Positions 1 through 8,234 of a DNA stretch of 13,391 nt are shown piece after piece. This stretch comes from Sphingomonadales bacterium. Lineage in GTDB: Bacteria; Pseudomonadota; Alphaproteobacteria; Sphingomonadales; Sphingomonadaceae. The stretch spans positions 1 to 13,391 of the forward strand of contig JAAFIT010000022.1 in assembly GCA_013298745.1 (NCBI GenBank), read 5' to 3'. The notes under the pieces are model-generated. The model did no database searches. It was not told the DNA's origin and saw only the letters and a list, made by a program, of their open reading frames with translations. Position numbers and translations under genes: made by a program. Every line of letters begins with the position of its first letter. Positions within the stretch are counted from its first letter, which is position 1.

Positions 1-2424
1 ATCAAAACCGGTCACTGTGTCGAAGTAGGTGGTGAAGTTGCTGTGCCAGTTGGCACGCGCCGTCACGTCGAACGCACCATTGGTGTAGGTTTCCGACGCC
101 ACGGCGCGCCACCGCGGCAGCGACTCCTCAATGTTGCCCTTGCGGACATCATCGATCAACGGCGACACAATCGGCGTGGTCCCAGGGCGGGCCAGCACGA
201 TGTTGCGACGTTCCAGCACGGCGGTCTTGTTGTAGTTGACCGCAAAGCTCGTCGAGAAGTTGCCGATGCTGGTATCAGCACGATGCGACAGCACAAAGTC
301 GACACCCTGCGTGCGCGTCTTGAAGCCGTTGGTGAAGTAATTCACGCGGCCAAGATCGAACGCGGTCGAAACACCCTGCGCAAACAGCGCCGCCTGATCC
401 GCCGGTGTCACCACGAACTGGCCGGTGATGCCGATACGATCCCGCACCGTCACGTTGTAATAGTCGATGGTTGCGTTGAAACCACCGCCTGGCGTGAACA
501 CCATACCACCCGAGAAGCTGGTCGACTTTTCAGGCGTCAGCGGTGACGATCCATAGTAAAGGCCGACAGTGCTGTCCGGACGCGCAGTGGCAATGGCGAC
601 AGGAACAGGGCTGCCGCCTGGGAACGCCGTCTGCACATTCTGGGTCAGCTGCTGGCCAGGAGTCGGGGCGCGGAAGCCCGTGTTGAAGTTACCGCGCACG
701 GCAATCGCATCGGTAATGGCCCAACGCGCCGAGATCTTGCCATTGAACGTGCCACCGAAATCGGTGAACCGGTCGTAACGTGCCGCGCCACCAAGAGTGA
801 AGCCGTCGATGATATCGGCTTCGATGTCGACATAAGCGGAGACGCTGTTTCGACCACCAGCCGTGACCGAATCCGGACCAAAACCCGGGAAACCGTTGGC
901 ACCAACCGGCTTCGTTGACAGGAAGGTGGTGCCATTGGCGCGCTGGACAATCTGCGCCGCATACTGGCCGGTCACCCACGATGCGCGATCACCCAAACCC
1001 ACTTCATAGGCTTCACGACGCCATTCGAGACCGCCGGCGATGCTGAGCGGGCTGGCCAGGCCGACATCGGTCGAATAGCTGAGATCGAGATTGAGGTTGG
1101 TTTCGGTTTGCTTGAGGCTGCCGAGGTAAAAGTCCGTCGGGGTTTCGGGGCCCATCGACCAGTTGCCGGTATCGCCCATGAAATACCGGATCTTGTTGGT
1201 GCCTGATGCCGCCGAAATGTCGAATTTGATGCCGCCGGCCGTTTCACCCTTGTAGCCACCGACGATCGAAACATCCTCGTTCGCGGCCTCGAAGAAGGGT
1301 GTGAAGCCGTTGGGGAAGATCTGGCTCGCTTCGAACTTGCGACCATTTTCGTCCCAAATCGGTTGCCCAGTCGCCGTTGTGCCAATGCGATCAAGGTAAG
1401 TGGTGTTGATCGACTTGCCGAAAGATCCCGTATTGCCAAAGCCCGGACCGCGACCCGGAATCGGCGGGGCGGTCACAGCGATCGGACGACGATAGTTGAA
1501 ATCGTTGCCCTGGCGCTGCCAACCATAGTTCCCGAACAAATAGACCGAATCCTTGTCGCCCAGCGGCACACTGGCATTCCAGACTACGCGATAGGCGCGG
1601 TTTTCCGGCTGGCCGAGACGGTTGCCGCCTTCGACCGGCGGCTTGATTCCAGCAGCGATCAGCGGTGCGATTTCAGGGCGTGGCGCCGAACGATTCCAGA
1701 CATTCTGGTCGATGAATTCGCCGGTGATGTTGAAGAAACCACCGTCATTGCCGAGCTTGGTGCCCCAAATCGCCGAGATCTGGGTGTCCTGGCCGTCGCC
1801 CATGTAGGTCTGGCCATAGCGCGCCTGCATATCGAGGCCCGAATCCTTGGTCGACAGACCAAGGTTGATCACGCCGGCGATGGCATCCGAGCCGTAAAGC
1901 GCCGAAGCACCATCACGCAGCACTTCGATGCGGCCAAGGGCCTGGCCGGGGATCTGCGAAAGGTCAGGACCTTGGGCACCCTGCGCCAACGCGCCGCCGG
2001 TCACCTGGACCAAAGCCGAACGGTGCATGCGCTTGCCGTTGACGAGAACGAGAATCTGATCCGGTGGCAGACCGCGCAGGGTCGGCGGGCGGACAAAGGC
2101 CGAGGCGTCACCGAGCAAGTTGCGCTGCTGGTTGAACGACGGCACCAGGGTTTGCAGGATTGTCTGCAGCTGCGGTGCAGGCTGGGTCTTGAGGTCCTGC
2201 GATGTGAACACATCGATGGGAACCGCTGATTCGGTTACCGTCCGGTCGGTGCGACGCGTGCCGGTCACGACGATCGTGTCAGCACTGTTCTTGTCGGGTT
2301 CAACAGCTGACGATTGTGCAACGGTTGTTGTCTGCGCGCTGGCCATATCGGCAACGCTGGCAATCGCCAGCGCCGACAGCGAGATCGCGGTGAAACGGTT
2401 AAGCTTGTACGTCGATGATGTCAC
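1..2424 (-). CDS. TonB-dependent outer-membrane receptor, 3' end outside window
   Basis: Outer-membrane active transporter that uses TonB/ExbBD energy to import a ligand; the ligand cannot be told from sequence. The window holds 808 codons without a stop, and the C-terminal part of the barrel is cut off at base 1. I chose GTG at 2424: it has an AAGGG six bases upstream (2431-2435) and gives a signal peptide with a hydrophobic core near residues 12-22 and likely cleavage after ASA at 28-30. A TonB-box-like stretch DTIVVTG lies at 49-55. The plug domain spans about 65-190, with LRGLPPDQILVLVNGKR (116-132) and EVLRDGASALYGSDAIAGV (167-185), both hallmarks of the family. The remainder has alternating aromatic strands typical of the 22-strand barrel. 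It is divergent from the oxidoreductase gene. Iron-chelate or carbohydrate uptake are both possible; I cannot choose. The family call is certain. Confidence 0.95.
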   Translation of the reverse strand, partial: MTSSTYKLNRFTAISLSALAIASVADMASAQTTTVAQSSAVEPDKNSADTIVVTGTRRTDRTVTESAVPIDVFTSQDLKTQPAPQLQTILQTLVPSFNQQRNLLGDASAFVRPPTLRGLPPDQILVLVNGKRMHRSALVQVTGGALAQGAQGPDLSQIPGQALGRIEVLRDGASALYGSDAIAGVINLGLSTKDSGLDMQARYGQTYMGDGQDTQISAIWGTKLGNDGGFFNITGEFIDQNVWNRSAPRPEIAPLIAAGIKPPVEGGNRLGQPENRAYRVVWNASVPLGDKDSVYLFGNYGWQRQGNDFNYRRPIAVTAPPIPGRGPGFGNTGSFGKSINTTYLDRIGTTATGQPIWDENGRKFEASQIFPNGFTPFFEAANEDVSIVGGYKGETAGGIKFDISAASGTNKIRYFMGDTGNWSMGPETPTDFYLGSLKQTETNLNLDLSYSTDVGLASPLSIAGGLEWRREAYEVGLGDRASWVTGQYAAQIVQRANGTTFLSTKPVGANGFPGFGPDSVTAGGRNSVSAYVDIEADIIDGFTLGGAARYDRFTDFGGTFNGKISARWAITDAIAVRGNFNTGFRAPTPGQQLTQNVQTAFPGGSPVPVAIATARPDSTVGLYYGSSPLTPEKSTSFSGGMVFTPGGGFNATIDYYNVTVRDRIGITGQFVVTPADQAALFAQGVSTAFDLGRVNYFTNGFKTRTQGVDFVLSHRADTSIGNFSTSFAVNYNKTAVLERRNIVLARPGTTPIVSPLIDDVRKGNIEESLPRWRAVASETYTNGAFDVTARANWHSNFTTYFDTVTGFD

Positions 2425-2768
2425 GTCTGGCCCTTTCGAAACAAATCGTCGGACCTCCCCAAACTGTCGATGCCGACCCGATCTCAATGGCCGAATTCAG
2501 CACCTGTTGGCGTTGTCGGCCCGATACGCAGCTGTTGCACGCAACGAACGAAACCCCCCTGCCTGCACCCAATACGCCGGTTGCAGGCAATAAGAGTGCG
2601 TGAAAGGCGGCAACATTGGCAAGATGTTACTGAAGCCGCCGAAAAATTCGCGTCAAGGCTGTTACATTTTTGTCACGGCCCTTTTTGCCAGCCACGCTTG
2701 ACCCATCATCGGCAGCCATGCACCGTTCGGCTGTTGACGGCATCGGCGTCACCACAGGGCAGAGTGAC
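2425..2768. other. Divergent intergenic region, 344 bases
   Basis: No convincing gene lies here; the short open frames lack coding character and ribosome binding sites. It must carry promoters for the leftward receptor gene and the rightward oxidoreductase gene. On the minus strand there is a TTGACG hexamer (2651-2656) but no clear -10 element at the right distance. The plus strand has TGTTAC twice (2625-2630 and 2660-2665), the second followed by TTTTTGTCAC. A bulged inverted repeat is listed separately. I found no TGT-N12-ACA site of the CrtJ/PpsR type, so there is no visible link to photosynthesis control. Confidence 0.6.
2606..2640. repeat. Bulged inverted repeat in divergent region
   Basis: GGCGGC (2606-2611) pairs with GCCGCC (2635-2640). 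Inside it AACAT (2612-2616) pairs with ATGTT (2624-2628) around a seven-base loop, leaving a six-base bulge ACTGAA on the 3' side. Neither strand has a long T tract directly after it, and both flanking genes point away from it, so a terminator role is unlikely. It could be an operator or a leader-RNA structure; that is inference. Confidence 0.4.
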
Positions 2769-4382
2769 ATGACGAAACGCTATGACGCAGTCATCATCGG
2801 CGGCGGCCACAACGGCCTTGTCTGTGCCTTTTATCTTGCTCGCGCCGGGCTGAAGGTCCGCATTCTCGAAGCCCGCGATATCATCGGTGGCGCCTGTGTG
2901 ACCGAAGAATTTGCACCGGGATTCCGCAATTCGACCGCCAGCTACACCGTCAGCCTGTTGCGCCCCAAGGTCATTGCCGACATGCGGCTGCACGATCATG
3001 GCTATCGCATCATCGAACGCACCATCTCCAACTTCTTCCCGCTCGAAAACGACTATCTCAAGCTGGGCGGTGGTACGGCGCGCACCCAGGCCGAGTTTGC
3101 GCGCTTTTCAGAAAAGGATGCCGCGACATTCCCGGCTTACGAGGCGGCACTGGAACGGGTGGCCGAACTGCTGCGCGATCTGGCGCTGAAGACGCCGCCC
3201 AATGCCGGTGGCGGGCTTCCCGCACTGGCCGCCGCCGCGGCGCAAGGCTGGCCATTGTTGGGCATGGACCTCGAAGCCCAACGCGACGTGCTCGATCTGT
3301 TCGTCAAATCGGCGCGCGATTTCCTCGATGGCTGGTACGAATCGGACGCGGTCAAGGCCGCCTTCGGTTTCGATGCCGTTGTCGGCAACTATGCCAGCCC
3401 CGACACGCCGGGCAGCGCCTATGTGCTGCTCCACCATGTCTTTGGCGAGGTGAACGGCAAGAAGGGCACCTGGGGCCATAGCGTCGGCGGCATGGGTGCG
3501 ATCACAGAAGCCATGGCCGCGGCGTGCCGCGCCGCCGGGGTGGAGATCAGCCTTGAAGCGCCGGTGGCCAAGCTGCTGGTGTCGGGCGGCAAGGCGGTGG
3601 GCGTGCGCCTCGTTTCCGGCGAGGAGATCGCCGCGCCGATTGTCGCCGCCAATGTCGGCCCGGCGCTGCTTTATCGCCAGCTCGTCGACGCCAGCGACCT
3701 GCCGGCCGATTTCAACCGGCGGATGGCGACCTATCGCACCGGCTCCGGCACCTTCCGCATGAATGTCGCGCTGTCGGAACTGCCCGATTTCAGCGTGCTG
3801 CCCGGCAAGGATAAGGCCGAACACCATACTGCCGGCATCATCATCGCCCCCAGCCTCGACTACATGGACCGCGCCTTCACCGATGCCAAAACCAGCGGCT
3901 GGTCGACAAAGCCGATCATCGAAATGAAGCTGCCGACAACCGTTGATGACAGCCTGGCACCCAAAGGTGCGCATATCGCCAGCCTGTTCTGCCAGCAATT
4001 CGCCCCGGAACTGCCCGATGGCCAAAGCTGGGATGATGTGCGCGAAACCGTCGCCGATCACATCATCGCCAGCGTCACCCAGCATGCCCCCAATTTCGCC
4101 GGGTCAGTGATCGCCCGGCAGATCCATTCGCCACTCGATCTCGAACGCAAGTTCGGCCTTGTCGGCGGCGATATCTTTCATGGCCGCATGAGCCTTGATC
4201 AACTGTGGTCGGCGCGGCCGCTGCTGGGCTTTGGCGCGTATCGCGGGCCGATCGACGGCCTTTACATGTGCGGTTCGGGCACCCATCCCGGCGGCGGCGT
4301 CACCGGCGCCCCGGGGCACAACGCCGCGCATGAAATCCTGGCCGATCGGTCGCTGCTGGCCCGCTGGCGCCGTCGCACCTGA
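2769..4382 (+). CDS. FAD-dependent oxidoreductase, PYROXD2 / phytoene-desaturase-like
   Basis: A 537-residue flavoprotein of the amine-oxidase/phytoene-desaturase superfamily. The start at ATG 2769 puts the Rossmann fold at the N terminus: DAVIIGGGHNGLVCAFYLA (6-24), with E34 at the end of the second strand for the FAD ribose. A second FAD contact, GLYMCGSGTHPGGGVTGAPG, lies near the C terminus (about 497-516), followed by a helix with HNAAHEIL. This C-terminal signature is more like PYROXD2 and its bacterial relatives than true carotenoid desaturase CrtI, and the length fits that group. Substrate and reaction are unknown. An upstream in-frame ATG at 2670 would add 33 residues of non-conserved character before the fold, so I rejected it. 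The ribosome binding site is weak (GGGCAGAG just upstream). It lies near the photosynthesis cluster but on the other strand and not in its operon, so a pigment role is only a possibility. The stop is followed by 153 bases to the next gene. Confidence 0.88.
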   Translation: MTKRYDAVIIGGGHNGLVCAFYLARAGLKVRILEARDIIGGACVTEEFAPGFRNSTASYTVSLLRPKVIADMRLHDHGYRIIERTISNFFPLENDYLKLGGGTARTQAEFARFSEKDAATFPAYEAALERVAELLRDLALKTPPNAGGGLPALAAAAAQGWPLLGMDLEAQRDVLDLFVKSARDFLDGWYESDAVKAAFGFDAVVGNYASPDTPGSAYVLLHHVFGEVNGKKGTWGHSVGGMGAITEAMAAACRAAGVEISLEAPVAKLLVSGGKAVGVRLVSGEEIAAPIVAANVGPALLYRQLVDASDLPADFNRRMATYRTGSGTFRMNVALSELPDFSVLPGKDKAEHHTAGIIIAPSLDYMDRAFTDAKTSGWSTKPIIEMKLPTTVDDSLAPKGAHIASLFCQQFAPELPDGQSWDDVRETVADHIIASVTQHAPNFAGSVIARQIHSPLDLERKFGLVGGDIFHGRMSLDQLWSARPLLGFGAYRGPIDGLYMCGSGTHPGGGVTGAPGHNAAHEILADRSLLARWRRRT

Positions 4383-4535
4383 CCGGCATCACCAGCGCTT
4401 AACCTCAACACGGCTTTACCACGAAAGCGCTGCAAGCCGCTCCGGACGCTGCCGTTCATCGCCTCGACGATACGGGTGGGACCCACCGCCGTGTCGTCAT
4501 TGTGTGTGTTGCGTTGCGTCCTCAAGGAGAAATAA

Positions 4536-5795
4536 ATGTCCGTAGCCATTGCCAGCGGTTTACGTCCCCTATCATCGAACACCACGTCGGGCACGACGGT
4601 CACCGTTTCGACCGCCAGCCAATTGCTGGCGACCGCCAGGTCCGCCCGGGCGGGAGATACGATCCTGCTCGCGCCGGTCAATTTCGGCGATGTCTCGCTG
4701 TCGAATGTCCGTCCGAATGGTACCATCACCATCAAGTCGGCCGATCCGAACAACGATGCAGTCTTCCGCACCCTGAACATCATGCGCTCGGACAATCTGA
4801 TCATCGAAGACATCGACATCAGCCGGCCGCTGGCACCCGGCGCCAGCCAGAACAGCTATGCCGTCAATGTCGCCCGGGCGAGCAACATCACCTTTATCGG
4901 GATCGATGTCAGCGGTTCGATGAACAACGACGCCCGTGATGATGGTCTCGGCATGTCGTTAAACGGCAGCCGGATTTCGGTTCTCGATTCGACCTTCACC
5001 CAGTTGCGCACCGCCGTTGCAACGGCTGGCGAGGACTTTCTGTTTGCCGGCAATAGCATGACCCAGGTGCGCGAAGGCGTGACGATCCGTTCGATGACGC
5101 GCGCACTGATTGACAGCAATTACGCGGCGGATTGGCAGCCCGATTACGACAAGTTGGAACATCCCGATATGTTCCAGGTGACCAGCGGCGGTGGTGCCAA
5201 TGCCAGTTCCGATATAATCATCCGCAACAATGTCATGCTGCCAGGTGCCAATGGCCCGGTCGGCGGCATCTTCATCAAAAGCGAGGCCTATGGCGCCGGC
5301 GGGCGGCTCGACCAGCGCCACGAGAATATCCTCATCGAGAACAACTATTATGAGGGGAACCATCGCCATGCCATAACGGTCAGCAATGCCGATGATGTGG
5401 TGATCAGCAACAATAGCGTGCGCACCGGCATCAATGTTGGTCTGGTACCGGCGATAAACCTTTTTGACGTTCGCGGCGCCCTGATCTCAAATAACGTCGC
5501 CCCGATGTTTCTCGAAGACAGGACCCGGCCGAGCACGGGGGTTGTCTATGAGAACAACATCGACACCTGGGACACAAAGACCAAGAAGGGCGTTGATGCT
5601 GCCCAGCTCTTCAGCTCCGCAGGCGAAGGCGATATCGATTTCGCCCGCTTCAATACCGTCGCCAATTCAACGGCAGCGCCGACGGGCGCCGGCTTTCGCG
5701 CCAGCAGCGAAATCGGCAGTTTTTCGGGAACAGCCGCCGCCCAGATGGCGGGCTGGATGCCGAACTTCGATCAGAACTTTGCCGTTTTCGCCTGA
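4536..5795 (+). CDS. Right-handed parallel beta-helix repeat protein
   Basis: A 419-residue protein built of repeated short strands ending in Asn or Asp ladders, such as DNLIIEDIDI (86-95), SNITFIGIDV (116-125), SDIIIRNNVM (225-234), ENILIENNYY (263-272) and DDVVISNNSV (286-295). This is the pattern of pectate-lyase-like right-handed beta-helices, which usually bind or cut polysaccharides. HPDMFQ at 209-214, between coils, resembles the HxDxxQ patch seen in some of these proteins and could be a binding or catalytic site; no full lyase triad can be assigned. The start ATG is fixed by a good AAGGAG six bases upstream (4524-4529). There is no Sec signal peptide: the N terminus is polar and rich in Ser and Thr. 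It ends in FAVFA. Secretion by a type I system through a C-terminal signal is possible but not shown, since no transporter is nearby. It is followed by a strong terminator. The fold is likely; the function is unknown. Confidence 0.8.
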   Translation: MSVAIASGLRPLSSNTTSGTTVTVSTASQLLATARSARAGDTILLAPVNFGDVSLSNVRPNGTITIKSADPNNDAVFRTLNIMRSDNLIIEDIDISRPLAPGASQNSYAVNVARASNITFIGIDVSGSMNNDARDDGLGMSLNGSRISVLDSTFTQLRTAVATAGEDFLFAGNSMTQVREGVTIRSMTRALIDSNYAADWQPDYDKLEHPDMFQVTSGGGANASSDIIIRNNVMLPGANGPVGGIFIKSEAYGAGGRLDQRHENILIENNYYEGNHRHAITVSNADDVVISNNSVRTGINVGLVPAINLFDVRGALISNNVAPMFLEDRTRPSTGVVYENNIDTWDTKTKKGVDAAQLFSSAGEGDIDFARFNTVANSTAAPTGAGFRASSEIGSFSGTAAAQMAGWMPNFDQNFAVFA

Positions 5796-5853
5796 TTGGG
5801 TACCCGAGCCGGTGCAATCGCGTCTCGCACCGCTCTCCCACTCCGGCTAAGGC

Positions 5854-5901
5854 AAGGGCGGGCCATCAAGGTCCGGGAATGCCCTTGATGGTCCGCCTTT
5901 T
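5854..5901 (+). terminator. Strong intrinsic terminator overlapping the next gene's start
   Basis: An 18-pair stem (5854-5871 with 5883-5900) contains 16 Watson-Crick pairs and two G-T wobbles, closes an 11-base loop, and runs into TTTT at 5898-5901. It sits 58 bases after the beta-helix gene stop, so it most likely ends that transcript. A smaller six-pair hairpin (5810-5815 with 5827-5832) precedes it. The AAGG ribosome binding site (5868-5871) and ATG codons 5879 and 5888 of the phosphodiesterase gene lie inside the structure, so the same fold could also block or tune translation. Confidence 0.8.
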
Positions 5902-6958
5902 GCCAGCCGGAGTGATTGCCATGGTTGCCAGCATTGCCGCTGCATCGCCGCTGCCGCCCACCCGGCCACTGGCGCCCCCCGCGCTGCCGATCGTCATCGC
6001 CCATCGCGGGGCCAGCGCCGACCGGCCGGAGCATACGCTCGCCAGCTATGCCCTTGCCATCGAGCAGGGCGCCGATTTCATCGAGCCTGATCTGGTTGCG
6101 ACCAAGGATCACCAACTGGTTGCGCGGCATGAAAACGAAATTTCGGGTACCACCGATGTCGCCGCCCATCCCGAGTTCGCCAACCGCAAGACAACCAAGG
6201 CGATCGACGGCCAGAGCGTTACCGGCTGGTTCACCGAAGACTTCACCCTTGCCGAGTTGAAGACCCTGCGCGCCCGGGAACGACTGCCGCAACTGCGCAC
6301 CGCCAACACGGGTTTTGATGGCCAGGAGACCATCCCCACGCTTGACGAGATCATTGCGCTGGCAAAGGCCGCCTCGGCGCGCACTGGCCGCGTCATCGGC
6401 ATTTATCCGGAAACCAAGCACCCCAGCCATTTCCGCGCGCTCGGCCTGCCGCTCGAACCGCCGCTACTGGCAGCACTTGCCAAAGCCGGCTGGACGCGGA
6501 GCGACAGTCCGGTGTTCATCCAGTCGTTCGAGGCCGGCAATTTGAAGGTGCTTCGCGGCCAGACCGCGGTGCGGCTGATCCAACTCATCGATTCGGGTAC
6601 ATCGGCAGACGGCGAAGCCTATGATGCAATGATAACCCCCGCCGGCCTCAAGGCCATCGCCGCTTATGCCAATGGCATCGGTCCCAACCGCGACCTCATC
6701 ATCCCGCGCAGCGCCAATGGCACGCTGGGCACACCGACGTCGCTTGTCGCCGATGCCCATGCCGCCGGGCTGCAGGTTCACCCCTGGACGTTCCGACCCG
6801 AGAATTACTTTCTCGCCAAACCGTTCCGCAGCGGTGACGATCCGCGTGGGCGCGGCGATGCCGCCGGCGAGATTCGACTGTATCTCGAAACCGGGATCGA
6901 TGGCGTGTTCAGTGATTTGCCGGCGGCGGCTGTAGCAGCGTTGGCGCGGCCGGAATAA
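5879..6958 (+). CDS. Glycerophosphodiester phosphodiesterase, exported
   Basis: Hydrolyses glycerophosphodiesters to sn-glycerol 3-phosphate and an alcohol, feeding phospholipid salvage. It is of the GlpQ/GDPD TIM-barrel family. With the start at ATG 5879 it is 359 residues. HRGAS (42-46) carries the first catalytic His; E69 and D71 in IEPDL are metal ligands; H84 in LVARHEN is the second catalytic His; E178 and K180 lie in YPETK; and the C-terminal HPWTFR plus GIDGVFSDLP complete the barrel signature. Residues 4-24 form a signal peptide (Arg, then a long Leu/Ala/Val run, then ASP), which supports a periplasmic enzyme and the upstream start. The problem is that 5879 and 5888 lie within the terminator stem-loop. 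ATG 5921 has its own GGAG eight bases upstream and would give a leaderless, cytosolic form; I prefer 5879 because the signal peptide reads through in frame. It is convergent with hemA, 33 bases apart. Confidence 0.93.
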   Translation: MPLMVRLLPAGVIAMVASIAAASPLPPTRPLAPPALPIVIAHRGASADRPEHTLASYALAIEQGADFIEPDLVATKDHQLVARHENEISGTTDVAAHPEFANRKTTKAIDGQSVTGWFTEDFTLAELKTLRARERLPQLRTANTGFDGQETIPTLDEIIALAKAASARTGRVIGIYPETKHPSHFRALGLPLEPPLLAALAKAGWTRSDSPVFIQSFEAGNLKVLRGQTAVRLIQLIDSGTSADGEAYDAMITPAGLKAIAAYANGIGPNRDLIIPRSANGTLGTPTSLVADAHAAGLQVHPWTFRPENYFLAKPFRSGDDPRGRGDAAGEIRLYLETGIDGVFSDLPAAAVAALARPE

Positions 6959-6961
6959 GGG

Positions 6962-6980
6962 CTGGGGCCATCGGCCCCAG
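6962..6980. terminator. Hairpin between convergent genes, likely shared terminator
   Basis: A perfect eight-pair stem CTGGGGCC / GGCCCCAG with loop ATC lies in the 33-base gap between the phosphodiesterase and hemA stops. There is no long T tract on either side (TTCGTTT on plus, CTTATT on minus), so efficiency by itself is uncertain. Its place between two converging stops favours a bidirectional terminator that also ends the photosynthesis operon. Confidence 0.6.
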
Positions 6981-6991
6981 ACCCCATTCGT

Positions 6992-8215
6992 TTAAGCTGC
7001 TGCCTCGACGCGGTGGAGGGCGCACTGGCCCCAGATGTCCGACAGAGCACGCACCAGGCGCTCGATATCATCGTCGCTGTGTACGGGACCTGGCGTGATG
7101 CGCAGACGCTCCGTGCCCACCGGCACGGTCGGGTAGTTGATCGGCTGGACGTAGATGCCGTGATTTTCCATCAGCCAATCGCTGATCATCTTGGCCTTCT
7201 TGGCATCGCCGACCATCACCGGAATGATATGGCTGGGGTTTTCCATCTGCGGAATGCCGGTGGCGCGCAGCGCGGCGCGCACCTTGGCGACCCGCTCCTG
7301 CTGGCGCTTACGCTCGAACGGGCTGGCCTTGAGGTGGCGGACGCTGGCGAGCGCACCAGCCGCAATCGCCGGCGGCAGCGCTGTGGTGAAGATGAAGCCC
7401 GAAGCAAAGCTGCGGACGAAATCGCACATCGCCTTCGAACCAGCGATATAGCCGCCGACCACGCCGAACGCCTTGCCGAGCGTGCCTTCGATAACGGTCA
7501 GCCGGTCCATCAGGCCTTCGCGCTCGGCGACGCCGCCGCCGCGCGGACCATACATGCCGACGGCATGAACTTCGTCGATATAGGTCATCGCACCATGCTT
7601 TTCGCAAGTCTCGATGATCTCCTTGATCGGCGCGATATCGCCATCCATCGAATAGACCGATTCGAACGCCACCAGCTTGGGCCGGCCCGGCTCGATGCCG
7701 GCGAGCAAGCGATCGAGATCCTCGACGTCATTGTGCTTGAACTTCAGGCATTCGGCGCGGCTGTGACGAATGCCTTCGATCATCGAGGCATGGTTGAGCG
7801 CGTCCGAAAGGACAACGCAATTGGGCAGCTTGGCCGCCAGCGTGCCCAGTGCCGCCCAGTTCGAGACATAGCCCGAGGTGAACAGCAGCGCGTCTTCCTT
7901 GCCATGCAGGTCGGCCAACTCGAGTTCGAGCTGGCGATGGGCGTGCATGGTGCCCGAGATGTTGCGCGTGCCGCCGGCGCCGGCACCCGAGCGATCGAGT
8001 TCCTCGTGCATCGCGTCAATAACGGCGGGATGCTGGCCCATGCCGAGATAGTCATTCGAGCACCAGACGGTGACTTCCTGCAGGTCACCATTTTCCAGGT
8101 GGCGCGTGGCGCGCGGATATTCGCCCTTGCGGCGCTGCAATTCGGCGAAGACGCGGTAGTTTCCGCGCTCCTTCAGGCCGTCAAGCGCTGCCTGGAAATG
8201 GGCTTCATAATCCAT
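6992..8215 (-). CDS. hemA: 5-aminolevulinate synthase
   Basis: PLP enzyme that condenses glycine with succinyl-CoA to give 5-aminolevulinate, CoA and CO2. This is the C4 (Shemin) route and the first committed step to haem and bacteriochlorophyll. It is 407 residues, normal for the alphaproteobacterial enzyme. The PLP lysine is K248 in [10 protein letters not shown]214 in YIDEVHAVG pairs with the PLP ring nitrogen; the glycine-rich [12 protein letters not shown] lies at 77-88; H141 (DALNH) is also conserved. By-eye numbering matches the Rhodobacter capsulatus enzyme, whose catalytic lysine is also K248. I chose ATG 8215 because GGGAG lies seven bases upstream and the protein then begins MDYEAHF; an upstream in-frame start would extend into puhE. 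It is the last gene of the puh block, 19 bases after puhE, so pigment-precursor supply is probably transcribed together with reaction-centre assembly genes. A second hemA elsewhere in the genome cannot be excluded. Confidence 0.97.
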   Translation of the reverse strand: MDYEAHFQAALDGLKERGNYRVFAELQRRKGEYPRATRHLENGDLQEVTVWCSNDYLGMGQHPAVIDAMHEELDRSGAGAGGTRNISGTMHAHRQLELELADLHGKEDALLFTSGYVSNWAALGTLAAKLPNCVVLSDALNHASMIEGIRHSRAECLKFKHNDVEDLDRLLAGIEPGRPKLVAFESVYSMDGDIAPIKEIIETCEKHGAMTYIDEVHAVGMYGPRGGGVAEREGLMDRLTVIEGTLGKAFGVVGGYIAGSKAMCDFVRSFASGFIFTTALPPAIAAGALASVRHLKASPFERKRQQERVAKVRAALRATGIPQMENPSHIIPVMVGDAKKAKMISDWLMENHGIYVQPINYPTVPVGTERLRITPGPVHSDDDIERLVRALSDIWGQCALHRVEAAA

Positions 8216-8234
8216 CGACAATCTCCCGGAAAAC

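Noticed and set aside
1363..2229. Plus-strand open frame of 288 codons opposite the TonB receptor
   Set aside because: The receptor reads continuously on the minus strand with plug-domain motifs in exactly this stretch.
2534..2545. Short palindrome GTTGC-AC-GCAAC
   Set aside because: Five-base arms with a two-base gap are expected by chance in this much sequence and it has no clear relation to a promoter.
2425..2768. CrtJ/PpsR site (TGT-N12-ACA) near the oxidoreductase
   Set aside because: The closest match, TGT-N12-ACG at about 2660, misses the last base, and no second site is present.
3108..4085. Minus-strand open frame of 325 codons opposite the oxidoreductase
   Set aside because: Shadow of the FAD protein with His/Ala/Gly-rich composition and no domain.
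2769..4382. Calling the oxidoreductase crtI (phytoene desaturase)
   Set aside because: The C-terminal FAD motif fits PYROXD2-like proteins better, and no other carotenoid gene is adjacent.
4393..4487. Possible terminators after the oxidoreductase gene (CAGCGCTT/AAGCGCTG at 4393-4432; GGTGGG-A-CCCACC at 4475-4487)
   Set aside because: The first has a 24-base loop, the second a one-base loop, and neither has a T tract. They are weak inverted repeats.
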